Below are positions 24,419 through 33,132 of a stretch of 64,000 nt of DNA, in pieces. The stretch is from JAAURS01 sp044923475 (GTDB taxonomy: Bacteria; Cyanobacteriota; Cyanobacteriia; Thermosynechococcales; Thermosynechococcaceae): assembly GCF_044923475.1 (NCBI RefSeq), contig NZ_CP137338.1:1-64000 (forward strand). The letters run 5' to 3'. The notes under the pieces were generated by a model. That model had not been told where the DNA came from, did not search any database, and was given only the letters and a program-made list of their open reading frames with translations. The position numbers and the translations under genes were made by a program. The stretch's first letter is position 1. Each line of letters begins with the position of its first letter.

Positions 24419-25221
24419 ATTGGCAACCTATCGGACAGAACTGGGTCCTTCTGCCTCGCCGCCCGATCGTTGCTGTCATTCACTTTGTGGGAGGTGCCTT
24501 TGTGGGTGCGGCCCCTCAAGTTTCCTATAGCAAACTCCTAGAGGCGATCGCTGCCCGAGGCTATGCCATCATTGCGACCCCTTTTATCAACACGCTAGAC
24601 CACAAGGCGATCGCGACCGCCGTCCTCAGTCAATTCGAGAACGCTTTAGAGCGGCTCCAGCGGCGGCAGGTATTGGATCGATTTCTGCCGATCTACGGCT
24701 TGGGCCACAGTATGGGCTGCAAGGTTCACCTGCTGATCGGCAGCCTCTTTGAGGCCGAGCGAGCGGGCAATATTTTGATGTCGTTTAATAATTTCGATGC
24801 AGACCGGGCGATTCCTTTTGCAGAATGGCTTAATATGGCGGCGAACGTCCAGTTTTCCCCCACTCCCGCTCAAACCTATCGATTGGTGCAGCGATATTAC
24901 CCTACCCCGCACAACCTGCTGATTCGCTTTCGCAACGACGACTTAGATCAAACGCGTCAGATTGCAGTGGTTTTAGGCGATCGCTTTGCCGATAAAGTCA
25001 TCCTTCAGAAACTACAGGGCAATCACCTCACGCCATTAGGACAAAATTTACCCAGACAGCTCCAGGGGATCTTTTCCCCTTTGGATGCCTTGGGAGAGTG
25101 GGTCAGTCAGGAGTTCTATCGCGATTGTACCTATCTCGAACGAACGATTGTAGAGTGGTTAGACCTGCTGTCTGCTTCTCTTTCGTCTAATTCGCCCGAG
25201 TGGCGCGAGCGAGACCGTTGA
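24415..25221 (+). CDS. DUF1350 family protein (alpha/beta-hydrolase-like)
   Basis: The 268-aa protein belongs to DUF1350, found in cyanobacteria and plant plastids. AVIHFVGGAFVGAAPQVSY near residue 20 and YGLGHSMGCKVHLLIGS near 95 resemble the oxyanion and nucleophile-elbow (GHSMG) regions of alpha/beta hydrolases. GNHLTPLGQ near 200 could supply the catalytic His. Activity has not been established for the family as far as I know. It overlaps the zinc-ribbon-like gene by four bases. Confidence 0.88.
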   Translation: MNWQPIGQNWVLLPRRPIVAVIHFVGGAFVGAAPQVSYSKLLEAIAARGYAIIATPFINTLDHKAIATAVLSQFENALERLQRRQVLDRFLPIYGLGHSMGCKVHLLIGSLFEAERAGNILMSFNNFDADRAIPFAEWLNMAANVQFSPTPAQTYRLVQRYYPTPHNLLIRFRNDDLDQTRQIAVVLGDRFADKVILQKLQGNHLTPLGQNLPRQLQGIFSPLDALGEWVSQEFYRDCTYLERTIVEWLDLLSASLSSNSPEWRERDR

Positions 25222-25371
25222 AGCATCGTCCCATCTCTCGATCGGAGGGCTTTGGCCAGAGATCGCGCCAACCTCGATTCAAACTGCAAGAATAGGACTA
25301 ACGAGCTTAACCTCACCTTGAAAATTGAGGTTGAAGCGGATGATTCTTATCTCTTTTATGTAAAGACGTTT

Positions 25372-25875
25372 ATGAATGCCCAGCAACTAAAACAGAGATA
25401 CTCCTGCGGCGAACGTCTTTTCATCAAAGCTAAATTAGCCTACGCCGATTTGAGTCTGCTAGAACTCAGCCATATCAACCTGAGCGGTGCAGATCTGAGC
25501 CATGCTGCTTTCCATGGCGCGACCTTGATCTGCGCGAATTTTACCCGCGCCAACCTCGCCAAGGCGAAGCTCATCGGGGCCGACTTGAGCGGGGCGGATC
25601 TGAGCTTCTGTAACTTGAGCCATGCCTTGCTCAGCTCCGTCGAACTGGCCGGGGCTTGCTTGGATGGAGCGAACCTAGAAAACGCTACCCTAAGCCACTC
25701 GAACCTCAGAGGTGCAAACCTTAGAAATGCAAATCTGTTTGACGCGAATTTGAGGGGGGCCGATTTAAGGGGGGCCGATTTAATCGGGGCAAACCTCGAT
25801 CGAGCAGACCTCAGCGACATTATCTTAGAGGACCCGTCCTTCTCCAGCGACGAACCTCGAGCGGATTATCCCTAA
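25372..25875 (+). CDS. Pentapeptide repeat protein
   Basis: The 167-aa protein has a short N-terminal helix region (MNAQQLKQRYSCGERLF) and then about 24 tandem pentapeptides of the A(D/N)Lxx type from residue 20 to 150. These form a right-handed quadrilateral beta-helix. No signal peptide or enzymatic domain is seen. The ATG at 25372 is chosen because everything upstream is unconserved. It follows the DUF1350 gene on the same strand after 150 bases. Confidence 0.9.
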   Translation: MNAQQLKQRYSCGERLFIKAKLAYADLSLLELSHINLSGADLSHAAFHGATLICANFTRANLAKAKLIGADLSGADLSFCNLSHALLSSVELAGACLDGANLENATLSHSNLRGANLRNANLFDANLRGADLRGADLIGANLDRADLSDIILEDPSFSSDEPRADYP

Positions 25876-25879
25876 CGCT

Positions 25880-26344
25880 CTAGTTTCCTGGCTTGACTCG
25901 CATCAGGGGCTGCCCGAACTCAACTGGTTTGCCGTTCTCGACCAAAATTTCTACGACTTCGCCGTTAACCTCCGCCTCTAGTTCGTTCATCAGCTTCATA
26001 GCTTCGATAATACAGATGGTTTGGCCCCGGCGGATGGTATCTCCTACCTCAATAAACGGTGGTTCGTCGGGCGTGGGCGCGCGATAAAAAGTCCCCACCA
26101 TGGGAGAGGTTACCTCAACCCACGTTTTATCGACGATGGCGACGGGAGCTGCGGCTGCGGTTGAAACTGCCACTGTCTCCGGTGGTATCGAGACCGCTGC
26201 TGCGGTCGCTAGGGTGCCAGCCTGCGACAAGCTGCCTTTGCGAACGGTCAATTCAAAGTCGCTGCTCTTAAGGCATAACTCTTCGATGTCGGTCTGGTTG
26301 AGGATAGCCAGAAGCTCGCGAACTTGGTTGAGATCGAATTCCAC
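25880..26344 (-). CDS. accB: Biotin carboxyl carrier protein of acetyl-CoA carboxylase
   Basis: AccB carries the biotin that shuttles CO2 in the first step of fatty acid synthesis. The biotinylation site is IIEAMKLMNELEAEV near residue 115, in a C-terminal biotinyl domain beginning VTSPMVGTFYRAP. The N-terminal part starts MEFDLNQVRELLAILNQTDI, and an Ala/Val/Thr-rich linker joins the two. The 154-aa protein is encoded 11 bases downstream of efp, a conserved bacterial pairing. Confidence 0.97.
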   Translation of the reverse strand: MEFDLNQVRELLAILNQTDIEELCLKSSDFELTVRKGSLSQAGTLATAAAVSIPPETVAVSTAAAAPVAIVDKTWVEVTSPMVGTFYRAPTPDEPPFIEVGDTIRRGQTICIIEAMKLMNELEAEVNGEVVEILVENGKPVEFGQPLMRVKPGN

Positions 26345-26355
26345 AATTGCCTTCC

Positions 26356-26913
26356 TTACTCGCGACCTAAATAGGAGTCGCTGCGGGTATCGATTTTGAT
26401 GCGCTCTCCGATAGAGATGAAGAGCGGAACCATGATTTGGGCTCCGGTCTCTACAATGGCGGGTTTGGTGCCGCCTGTGGCGGTATCGCCTTTAACGCCC
26501 GGATCGGTTTCGATAATCTCTAAAACTACGGAATTGGGCAGTTCTACTTCTAAAATCTGCTCTCCCCAGCGAACCACGTTGACTTCCATCCCTTCTTTGA
26601 GATATTTAACGCGATCGCCAATTTGGGCTGTAGTAAGCGTGGATTCCTCGTAGGTTTCCATGTCCATAAAGACATACTGCTCACCTTCTTTATAGGTGTG
26701 CTGCATGACGCTTTTTTCTAGGTTTGCCTGGGGCAAGGATTCTCCAGCGCGGAACGTGCGTTCGACAACGCTGCCCGTCTGAGCGTTTTTGAGCTTTGTG
26801 CGCACGAAGGCTGCGCCTTTACCGGGCTTGACGTGGAGAAATTCTACTACCCGCCAAACGGCACCATCTAGCTCAATGCTGACGCCGGGTCGAAAGTCAT
26901 TACTTGAAATCAT
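26356..26913 (-). CDS. efp: Elongation factor P
   Basis: EF-P relieves ribosome stalling at proline stretches. The protein begins MISSNDFRPGVSIELDGAVW and has the domain I loop HVKPGKGAAFVRTK, with the modifiable Lys in PGKG. The 185-aa length is standard. The ATG at 26913 is the family start; the open frame extends upstream to 26976. It is followed by accB after 11 bases and is divergent from the FHA gene. Confidence 0.97.
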   Translation of the reverse strand: MISSNDFRPGVSIELDGAVWRVVEFLHVKPGKGAAFVRTKLKNAQTGSVVERTFRAGESLPQANLEKSVMQHTYKEGEQYVFMDMETYEESTLTTAQIGDRVKYLKEGMEVNVVRWGEQILEVELPNSVVLEIIETDPGVKGDTATGGTKPAIVETGAQIMVPLFISIGERIKIDTRSDSYLGRE

Positions 26914-27108
26914 GAAGCTTCTGCTTGGCAAGAACAATCGGCATCTCATTTTACCGTTGATGGGTCTTTCCCGCACCAGAGGCCGTCTTCAAATTTTTAA
27001 GCAAACTTTGGGACCAGCAGACGGGCTCAGCGGATCGAACGAACTTTGCCGGGGTCTCCAAACGCGCTAAAGTCTCAACCATGGATGTCAGTCATGTTCC
27101 TTTGCACT

Positions 27109-28044
27109 ATGGCGACCATTTGTCCGATCTGTCTCTTTTCCAATCTTCCCAACGCTTCTGCCTGTAGCAGGTGTGGCAAAAGTCTCTCCCGCATCCAAAA
27201 ATGTACGGCCTGTAGTGCCACGATTTTTGCCTTTTCTCATTTTTGCTATCAGTGCGGGGTTCCCGTAGTGCCAAGAGATGTAGAAACGCTGGAAAATACG
27301 GCGGACTTAGATTCTTCTCCCGACATGGTGACGGGCGATATTCTAGATCTAGACAACGAAGAATCGGCCACGACTTTTTATCGCCATGGCGTTAAGCTGC
27401 TGCATCGTCCGTCTAGCGTTTTTTACGACCTACCGCTAGTCTCTAGCCCCATTTCGATCGGCAAGCGCAGCGATGGCTTCGTACCTGACCTAGACCTGCG
27501 AGATTTGCCGGAGTCCGAGTTTATCTCGCGCAGCCACGCGCAAATCTCATTTTCGCCCCAAGAATTTTACATTGAAGATTTGGGTAGCAAGAACGGAACT
27601 GCGCTCAATGGAGTCCCGTTGCCTGCCAGGCAGCCGCAGTCTCTCGCCTTTGGGGATGCTCTCTGTTTTGGAGGGGTCGATGCGTTTAATTTTGTGTTTA
27701 TCAAGGACCGACCGATTAATCTGGACCACTTGCAGACGATCTCCGGGCACGATCGCGCTTTCGAGCTAGAGCTTTTAACGTCGTACTTAGAGTCGGTGAG
27801 GGGGTTGCTCGAGGATTTGCAAGCGACGCTCGATCGGGGCGATTTTGCGGCTGTTAAGCCGATGGCGATCCAAGTGGCGATCGCCAGCTACAACGTGGGG
27901 GCTGATATCATGAACCTTTTGGCCAAGCAGTTGGAGGATCGAGCCCTGCAACAGGCGGCCTCGGTTTGCGAAAAAACGCTCGGCTCGATGCAAGACGGGC
28001 TGGTGCAAGTCGATCGATTTATGAAAGCTTTTTACGGCACTTAA
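27109..28044 (+). CDS. Zinc-ribbon/FHA protein with degenerate HPt domain
   Basis: Three parts are visible in about 311 residues. The N-terminus has four Cys pairs (CPIC, CSRC, CTAC, CYQC) of double zinc-ribbon type. An FHA domain around residues 110-205 contains the phosphothreonine-binding SRSHAQISF and LGSKNGTALNG. The C-terminal 100 residues align with an HPt helical bundle, but the phospho-accepting His of the usual AHTLKGSS motif is Ile254, in AIQVAIASYNVGA. It may bind a phosphorylated partner and act as a scaffold. The start is uncertain; ATGs at 27085 and 27094 and an upstream frame to 27046 are possible. Its stop shares TTAA with the convergent gene. Confidence 0.82.
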   Translation: MATICPICLFSNLPNASACSRCGKSLSRIQKCTACSATIFAFSHFCYQCGVPVVPRDVETLENTADLDSSPDMVTGDILDLDNEESATTFYRHGVKLLHRPSSVFYDLPLVSSPISIGKRSDGFVPDLDLRDLPESEFISRSHAQISFSPQEFYIEDLGSKNGTALNGVPLPARQPQSLAFGDALCFGGVDAFNFVFIKDRPINLDHLQTISGHDRAFELELLTSYLESVRGLLEDLQATLDRGDFAAVKPMAIQVAIASYNVGADIMNLLAKQLEDRALQQAASVCEKTLGSMQDGLVQVDRFMKAFYGT

Positions 28045-30785
28045 GCCCCGGGATTTGGGAAGCGGGCCTGCACCCAGGCGATCGCCGCTTCCCGCGTTTG
28101 CACCACCCCATCTAAGGTTGCCGATAGCACTGCATCCAAGATGGGTTTAAAGCCAGGGCCGCGCTGGTAGCCCATCTGGATCAGATCGGTTCCGGTGAGT
28201 AGCGGTTTGACATTTTGCCAGCGCGCGAGGTACCCCTCAATCAATTCCTTCGTCATGGGGTTCGACGTATTTGCGGCTAGCTCGATGAGGAGGGGCAAGT
28301 CGTAGGATTTGAGGATCGCCACCACTCGACTGGGAGCAACGCTGCCATTGAGGTTAGGGTCAGAAGAATTCTCAATCAGCGCATCGAGCTGCGCTGATGC
28401 GGAGGTAAGGGTATTGAATCGAGCCTTGGTTTGCTCGGTCAAATGCAGTTGGGTTACGACGGTATCCCGTTGCGAATTGGGCAGCGACAGGAGAAGCATC
28501 TCTAACATGAGGAGCCACGCAGCAATTTGTTTGCCTTGGGGGTCAAAGCGATCGTGCCAGTCCATGGCTATTTCAATGCGCTGCCATCCGTCGCGGTCTA
28601 GGCTGAGGTCGGGATGAATGCATTGCAGCGCGTCCAAGTGGGTCATCAGCTTGAGGGCATCCGACCAGTTCGGGAGCTTGAAGATGTACTTGAGTTCGTT
28701 TTGGAGTCGGGCCTGAAGGGCGGGGGCTTTGCTGCCGTTTTTTTGGATGTGTTGGTAGATTCCGCTGGCGATCGCGTGGCGAATGTAGGCTTCAGTTTGC
28801 GGCTCTAAGGCGAATCCGAGGCGCGTGGCAAAGCGAATCGCCCGAAAAATACGGGTGGGGTCTTCAATAAAGCTGTTGGGATGCAGCACTCGAATTTGAT
28901 GCTTTTGGAGATCTTCTAATCCGCCAAAGAAATCCAGCAGTTCGGCGGTCTGGCTGCGCTGTAGGCCCTGACGGGTGAGGCGAAGGGCCAAGGCATTGAC
29001 GGTAAAGTCGCGCCGATACAGATCCTGACGAATGGAGCTGGCCGTCACCTCGGGATTGGCAGCGGGATAGGGATAAAATTCGCTGCGGGCGGTGGCGATG
29101 TCTACGGTAAAGGAGCCGAGGTCCGAACCTTCGCGCCACAGCAAAGATGCCGTTTGGAATTGGCCGTATACCTGAAGCTGGGCTTCGGGAAAGTGGGCCT
29201 GAAGCCGACGGGCTAGCTCGACTCCCGCCCCCTGACTTTGGCGAGCGTTTTCGCCGTCCACGACCAGATCGAATTCCCGGAACGTAACGCTGCCATCCTC
29301 CGGGACCAGGAGCAAATCTCGCACCGCTCCGCCGACTAAATACAATTGCCAATCTTGAGCTTGGGCTGCAGCGGCGGCGATCGCCAAAATCTCGCGCAAC
29401 TTGGGCGGTAAGGCTCGATCTAGGCGCTGCGGTACGGACTTTTGCGGGGTTGTGGAGCGGTCTTGGTTCTGGCCTTGCTTGAGGTGATGGAGCTGCCGCA
29501 ACAGATCGGTGCGGGTCACGATGCCGACAAGCTGTCGATCTCTCAGGACGGGCAAGCGACCGATATCGTAGGTCACCATCAAATCCTCAATCTCCGGCAG
29601 GGTGGTTTCTGGCGCGATCGTGCGAACGGGGGCGCTCATATAGCCCTTGACGGGGGCATGACCGAATCCGTGATGGAGGGCAATATCCAGATCCCGCCGA
29701 GATAGGATCCCGACCAGTTGGCCTTCCGCATCCACGACGGAGAGTCCCGAATGTCCGTAGCGCAGCAAGATTCGTCGCGCCCGATCGATGGACGTGTCGG
29801 GCAAAATGGTTCGGACTGGGGAAGACATGACGTCAGCGGCGATCGCTGGTTGGGGGACCTGGGCTGCCAACTGGGCGACCAAACGGTCTAAGACGGGTTG
29901 AGGATCCCCAACGGGCAAGGTTGCTGCGGCGGCTTGGGGATGTCCGCCGCCCCCTAAGGGTTTGAGCAACTCGGTTAAATCCACGCCATTGATGCGGGAA
30001 CGGGCGATAATGGTGAATCGGTCCTTCTGAGAGCTGCGGGTTTGGTAGTAGTGACCCAACAGCAGCGCGTCGCTTTCGCTGAGGACCATCAGTTGCGAGG
30101 CCAAGCTCGATAGTCCCGGAACGTGATGGGATGTAGAGAGCAATACCCAAGCGAGGCGCTGACCGCTGACCGTTTGGGTTTTCAGCTGCGAGAGCGCATC
30201 TCCCAATAGATCTTGGAGCGCTGCCGAAAACCCCGGCTCGATGTAGGTGGCGATCGCCCGTTGATTGGCCCCCCGCTCCATCAGCCAAGTCAGCGCTGCC
30301 GCATCCCGTGGAGTGGCGCGATCGTAAGTCAGGGATCCGGTATCGACGTGGATGCCCAAGGCCATCACGGTGGCTTCTGCTACGGACAGCGAAAGGGTTT
30401 GAGCGCGCAGCAGTTCTACGATCAGCGTCGTGGTGGAACCCACGGCCTCAATCTGGACTGACTGCGCTGCAATATCGCGTTCCGCCTGAATGTGGTGATC
30501 GTAAAGGCGGACCTCGACATGGGGAAGGTCGAGCCATTCTGCTGCCAGTCCGAGCAGTTCTCGGCGCTGGGCATCGACGACGGTAATGGTGCGAAGCTGT
30601 GCGGGCGAGACGGAGCGCCGCTCGATCAGCGGATATTCGTCGCGGTAGAGGGCCAGAAAGTCGCGCACTGCCGGATGCGCGCCGCCGCACAGGACGATAC
30701 GCGTGCCGGGATTCAACCTCGCACAGCCGACGGCTGCGCCCAGGACGTCAAAGTCCGCAGTGCGATGGCATAAAACCACATCCAT
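28041..30785 (-). CDS. tRNA CCA/A-adding nucleotidyltransferase with DHH and CBS domains
   Basis: This 914-aa fusion has an N-terminal DHH/DHHA1 phosphoesterase-like domain (YDHHIQAERD near residue 95 and GGGGHPQAAAATL near 280). Two CBS domains follow at about 310-430. A class II polymerase-beta-type nucleotidyltransferase lies at about 475-750, with LYLVGGAVRDLLL and REFDLVVDG. Similar fusions occur in Aquifex and Synechocystis, where CC- and A-adding are split between two enzymes. Which step this one catalyses cannot be read. A C-terminal tail of about 150 residues completes it. Confidence 0.92.
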   Translation of the reverse strand: MDVVLCHRTADFDVLGAAVGCARLNPGTRIVLCGGAHPAVRDFLALYRDEYPLIERRSVSPAQLRTITVVDAQRRELLGLAAEWLDLPHVEVRLYDHHIQAERDIAAQSVQIEAVGSTTTLIVELLRAQTLSLSVAEATVMALGIHVDTGSLTYDRATPRDAAALTWLMERGANQRAIATYIEPGFSAALQDLLGDALSQLKTQTVSGQRLAWVLLSTSHHVPGLSSLASQLMVLSESDALLLGHYYQTRSSQKDRFTIIARSRINGVDLTELLKPLGGGGHPQAAAATLPVGDPQPVLDRLVAQLAAQVPQPAIAADVMSSPVRTILPDTSIDRARRILLRYGHSGLSVVDAEGQLVGILSRRDLDIALHHGFGHAPVKGYMSAPVRTIAPETTLPEIEDLMVTYDIGRLPVLRDRQLVGIVTRTDLLRQLHHLKQGQNQDRSTTPQKSVPQRLDRALPPKLREILAIAAAAAQAQDWQLYLVGGAVRDLLLVPEDGSVTFREFDLVVDGENARQSQGAGVELARRLQAHFPEAQLQVYGQFQTASLLWREGSDLGSFTVDIATARSEFYPYPAANPEVTASSIRQDLYRRDFTVNALALRLTRQGLQRSQTAELLDFFGGLEDLQKHQIRVLHPNSFIEDPTRIFRAIRFATRLGFALEPQTEAYIRHAIASGIYQHIQKNGSKAPALQARLQNELKYIFKLPNWSDALKLMTHLDALQCIHPDLSLDRDGWQRIEIAMDWHDRFDPQGKQIAAWLLMLEMLLLSLPNSQRDTVVTQLHLTEQTKARFNTLTSASAQLDALIENSSDPNLNGSVAPSRVVAILKSYDLPLLIELAANTSNPMTKELIEGYLARWQNVKPLLTGTDLIQMGYQRGPGFKPILDAVLSATLDGVVQTREAAIAWVQARFPNPGA

Positions 30786-30908
30786 AATGATTGATAGGCT
30801 TAAATAAGGTCTAACCGTATTGAAAGAGGTCGGGGTAGGGTTCCCTCAAACTGGATCTTGCTCGACCGCGAGAGGGTTGCAAAATCGACTTTGACGAGGG
30901 TTGAGCGC

Positions 30909-30951
30909 TTCTTCCAGCCTAGCTTAGCGATTGTTTGAAAAGCTGGAAGAA
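30909..30951. other. Perfect 10-bp inverted repeat upstream of psbZ
   Basis: TTCTTCCAGC (30909-30918) and GCTGGAAGAA (30942-30951) are perfect inverted repeats around 23 bases, between the divergent tRNA nucleotidyltransferase and psbZ genes. The 397-base gap holds no other gene that I can see. A -10-like TAAAAT is near 31083. The hairpin could be an sRNA, a protein site or a processed leader. Confidence 0.4.
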
Positions 30952-31182
30952 TGGGTCACCATTGCATTGACCCCCTAACTTCCTCACAAGCTTCGGTCTC
31001 GCCGTTACCTCAGGTTCTGTCGCTGTAATGCTCTGAAACCTTACAAAACAGCCATACTGCCCAAGCTTGGATCGCTTTTGGGGTAAAATTGTCTCGATTC
31101 ACGGGATCGGGCCTGAGGCAACCCCTTGATATCTTAAGAACTTGCTTTATATATAGACTCGCCGGTTGATTGGGAGAAAACA

Positions 31183-31371
31183 ATGGTATTTATCTTTGAC
31201 TTAGCCTTGCTTGCCCTGGTGGTATTGTCTTTCTTGCTGATCGTGGGCGTGCCGGTGGCCTATGCGTCTGGGCAAAACTGGGATCAGTCCAAGCGGCTGA
31301 TTTGGTTGGGTTCGATCGTGTGGATCGCCCTAGTGTTGGTCGTCGCTGCCCTTAATTTCATAGTGGTCTAA
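31183..31371 (+). CDS. psbZ: Photosystem II protein Z (Ycf9)
   Basis: PsbZ is a 62-aa thylakoid protein with two membrane helices that stabilises the periphery of the PSII core. The sequence has helix 1 from LALLALVVLSFLLIVGVPV, the lumen/stroma loop ASGQNWDQSK, and helix 2 ending LNFIVV. GGGAGA precedes the ATG. ribH lies 100 bases downstream on the same strand, a gene order I recall in other cyanobacteria. Confidence 0.96.
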   Translation: MVFIFDLALLALVVLSFLLIVGVPVAYASGQNWDQSKRLIWLGSIVWIALVLVVAALNFIVV

Positions 31372-31471
31372 GCGCTACAATTAAAAGCAGAGTGCGGCAG
31401 GTTGGATCGATGATTCGCCTGCTGTACCTGAATAGCTCCACTGCCTCCCTGCTCTTCATAAAGAATCGCCG

Positions 31472-32017
31472 ATGGCTGTTTTTGAAGGAACTTTTGCTCG
31501 CGCAGACTCCCTCCGGCTCGCTTTTGTCATCGGTCGCTTTAACGACCTAGTGACCACAAAGCTCCTCGCGGGCTGTCAAGATTGTCTTCAGCGCCACGGC
31601 GTCGATGTCGACCCCCACGGCACTCAAGTCGATTATGCTTGGGTTCCGGGCTGTTTTGAGATACCGATGGTCGCCCGCCAACTGGCCCTGACGAATCGCT
31701 ACGATGCCGTGATTTGCCTAGGTGCCGTCATTCGAGGCAGTACCCCCCACTTCGATTACGTGGCCGCAGAGGTCTCTAAGGGAATTGCTGCGACGGCGCT
31801 GCAAACGGGCGTGCCGATTATTTTTGGAGTGCTGACGGTAGATACGATGCAGCAGGCTCTAGAACGAGCGGGCATCAAGAGCAACAAGGGTTGGGATTAC
31901 GCAATGAATGCCTTGGAAATGGCCAGCTTGATGAAGAGCCTCCAGGTATCTGGCGATCGCGCTGCTCTGAGTGCGGGCATTCCCAACACGATCTCCTCGG
32001 CCTCCTTGACTTCTTAG
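31472..32017 (+). CDS. ribH: 6,7-dimethyl-8-ribityllumazine synthase
   Basis: RibH makes lumazine in the penultimate step of riboflavin synthesis. The 181-aa sequence has FVIGRFNDLVTTKLLAG at the N-terminus, YAWVPGCFEIPMVARQL, and the phosphate-binding GAVIRGSTPHFDYVA with the catalytic His. NKGWDYAMNALEMASL ends the core. About 20 residues after it are unconserved and Ser-rich. It follows psbZ on the same strand. Confidence 0.96.
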   Translation: MAVFEGTFARADSLRLAFVIGRFNDLVTTKLLAGCQDCLQRHGVDVDPHGTQVDYAWVPGCFEIPMVARQLALTNRYDAVICLGAVIRGSTPHFDYVAAEVSKGIAATALQTGVPIIFGVLTVDTMQQALERAGIKSNKGWDYAMNALEMASLMKSLQVSGDRAALSAGIPNTISSASLTS

Positions 32018-32162
32018 CGCCCCAGACCCGCTCGACTCCGTTCGACCCAATTTTGATCTCGACCTCGACCTCCAGCCTCATTCTGGCTCCAGGTCTGCGA
32101 GGTCGATACTCCTATTGAGCGGGGTAAGGCACCTCCCGCCTAGCTATGGGTTCGCGGCCCGC

Positions 32163-32191
32163 AAAAACGCCAAGCCTCAAACAGCTTGGCG
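32163..32191 (-). terminator. Rho-independent terminator of the DUF2811 gene
   Basis: CGCCAAGC (32168-32175) and GCTTGGCG (32184-32191) form a perfect 8-bp stem. On the minus strand the stem is followed by TTTTT (32167-32163). It lies 60 bases beyond the DUF2811 stop and may also stop ribH transcription from the other side. Confidence 0.8.
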
Positions 32192-32250
32192 CGCGATCCC
32201 CCCTTCACAATTCATTCCTTCTCGTTCGTTCTTGTAACTGCCCTAAAGGG

Positions 32251-32463
32251 CTAGGCATTGGACCTCACCGATCGGTTGAACAGCGTATCGAGGTATACGC
32301 GAGCTGCCCGGCGATCGCAGTCCCCATTCTGCATCAAAAATAGCGAGAGAGACGCTGCAAAAACCCGATCTTGATCCCAGTCTGGATGAGACTCTAGATA
32401 GCCTTGTAAGGTTTCGTGCAGTTCTTCGGGAATTTCAGCCAAAATACTGACATTTGCAATCAT
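32251..32463 (-). CDS. DUF2811 family protein
   Basis: The 70-aa protein belongs to DUF2811, small cyanobacterial proteins of unknown function. VSILAEIPEELHETLQGYL and HPDWDQDRVFAASLSLFL, ending DRRAARVYLDTLF, match the family throughout. It resembles a helix-rich DNA-binding or adaptor fold, but no motif proves this. A good terminator follows. It lies beside the putative origin region. Confidence 0.88.
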   Translation of the reverse strand: MIANVSILAEIPEELHETLQGYLESHPDWDQDRVFAASLSLFLMQNGDCDRRAARVYLDTLFNRSVRSNA

Positions 32464-32758
32464 GAGCGTTTGTGTCGTAAATGAAGGGTGTAGTCAGAAG
32501 TCGCCCAAGGGTGGTAAAGCATTCTGCGCAAAGTGGATGCCGACCAGAAATTAAGCTCACCTGCTTTCCTGCGAAAGGAGATAAACTTTGGGCCGATCAC
32601 CGGAAGTGTACGACGAACCCTGGTCGCCTTATTCTGCGCTATGGGGGGGGAGGGTTGTCAATGGGGTGGGAACCCAGGGTGCTCGAAGGCGAGCCGTCCG
32701 CAAACGACGAGAAATATAGGCTTAAGCCTCATACTCGTTACATTTGCACACAATCAAT

Positions 32759-32899
32759 TGTGGATAGTTCGCTCCTCCAAAGTTATCCACAGAATCTTGC
32801 GACATGCCTTAACCTGTTGTGAACCTCTGTGGAAAACCACCTAAAATCTGTGGAAAACTCGTTCGAGGCTGTGGAAAGTCTGTGTAAAACTTTGGAAAA
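32759..32899. other. oriC: Putative replication origin: cluster of DnaA boxes
   Basis: Seven DnaA-box-like 9-mers lie within 141 bases. On the plus strand TTATCCACA is perfect at 32783-32791. In the opposite orientation TGTGGAAAA, the cyanobacterial consensus (TTTTCCACA reversed), is perfect at 32828 and 32849. One-mismatch copies start at 32759 (TGTGGATAG), 32870 (TGTGGAAAG), 32881 (TGTGTAAAA) and 32891 (TTTGGAAAA). The last five start 21, 21, 11 and 10 bases apart, in helical phase. AT-rich DNA follows at 32910-33000, a possible unwinding element. A G8 run with further G-runs is at 32643-32670. The 669-base gap between the DUF2811 gene and gnd holds no gene. Confidence 0.78.
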
Positions 32900-33132
32900 C
32901 TCAGGCTCATTAGATTAAATGGGATTTTTAGCTCAAAGTCATTGATTCTTGATATGGTTAAGCCCGTTAAAATCCTATTTTCAACAGAAATGGCTGAATT
33001 AGGACATTTTGAAGCTTTCGAGCGACGGGCAGCGGAATTGTTTTTTCTAGAGTGCTGCGTTTGAACTTGAGGAGAACGAGTTACGCTGTAGTCAGAATTT
33101 AGGGTTCAGTCTCCCAAAGGTGAGTCGAGTAT

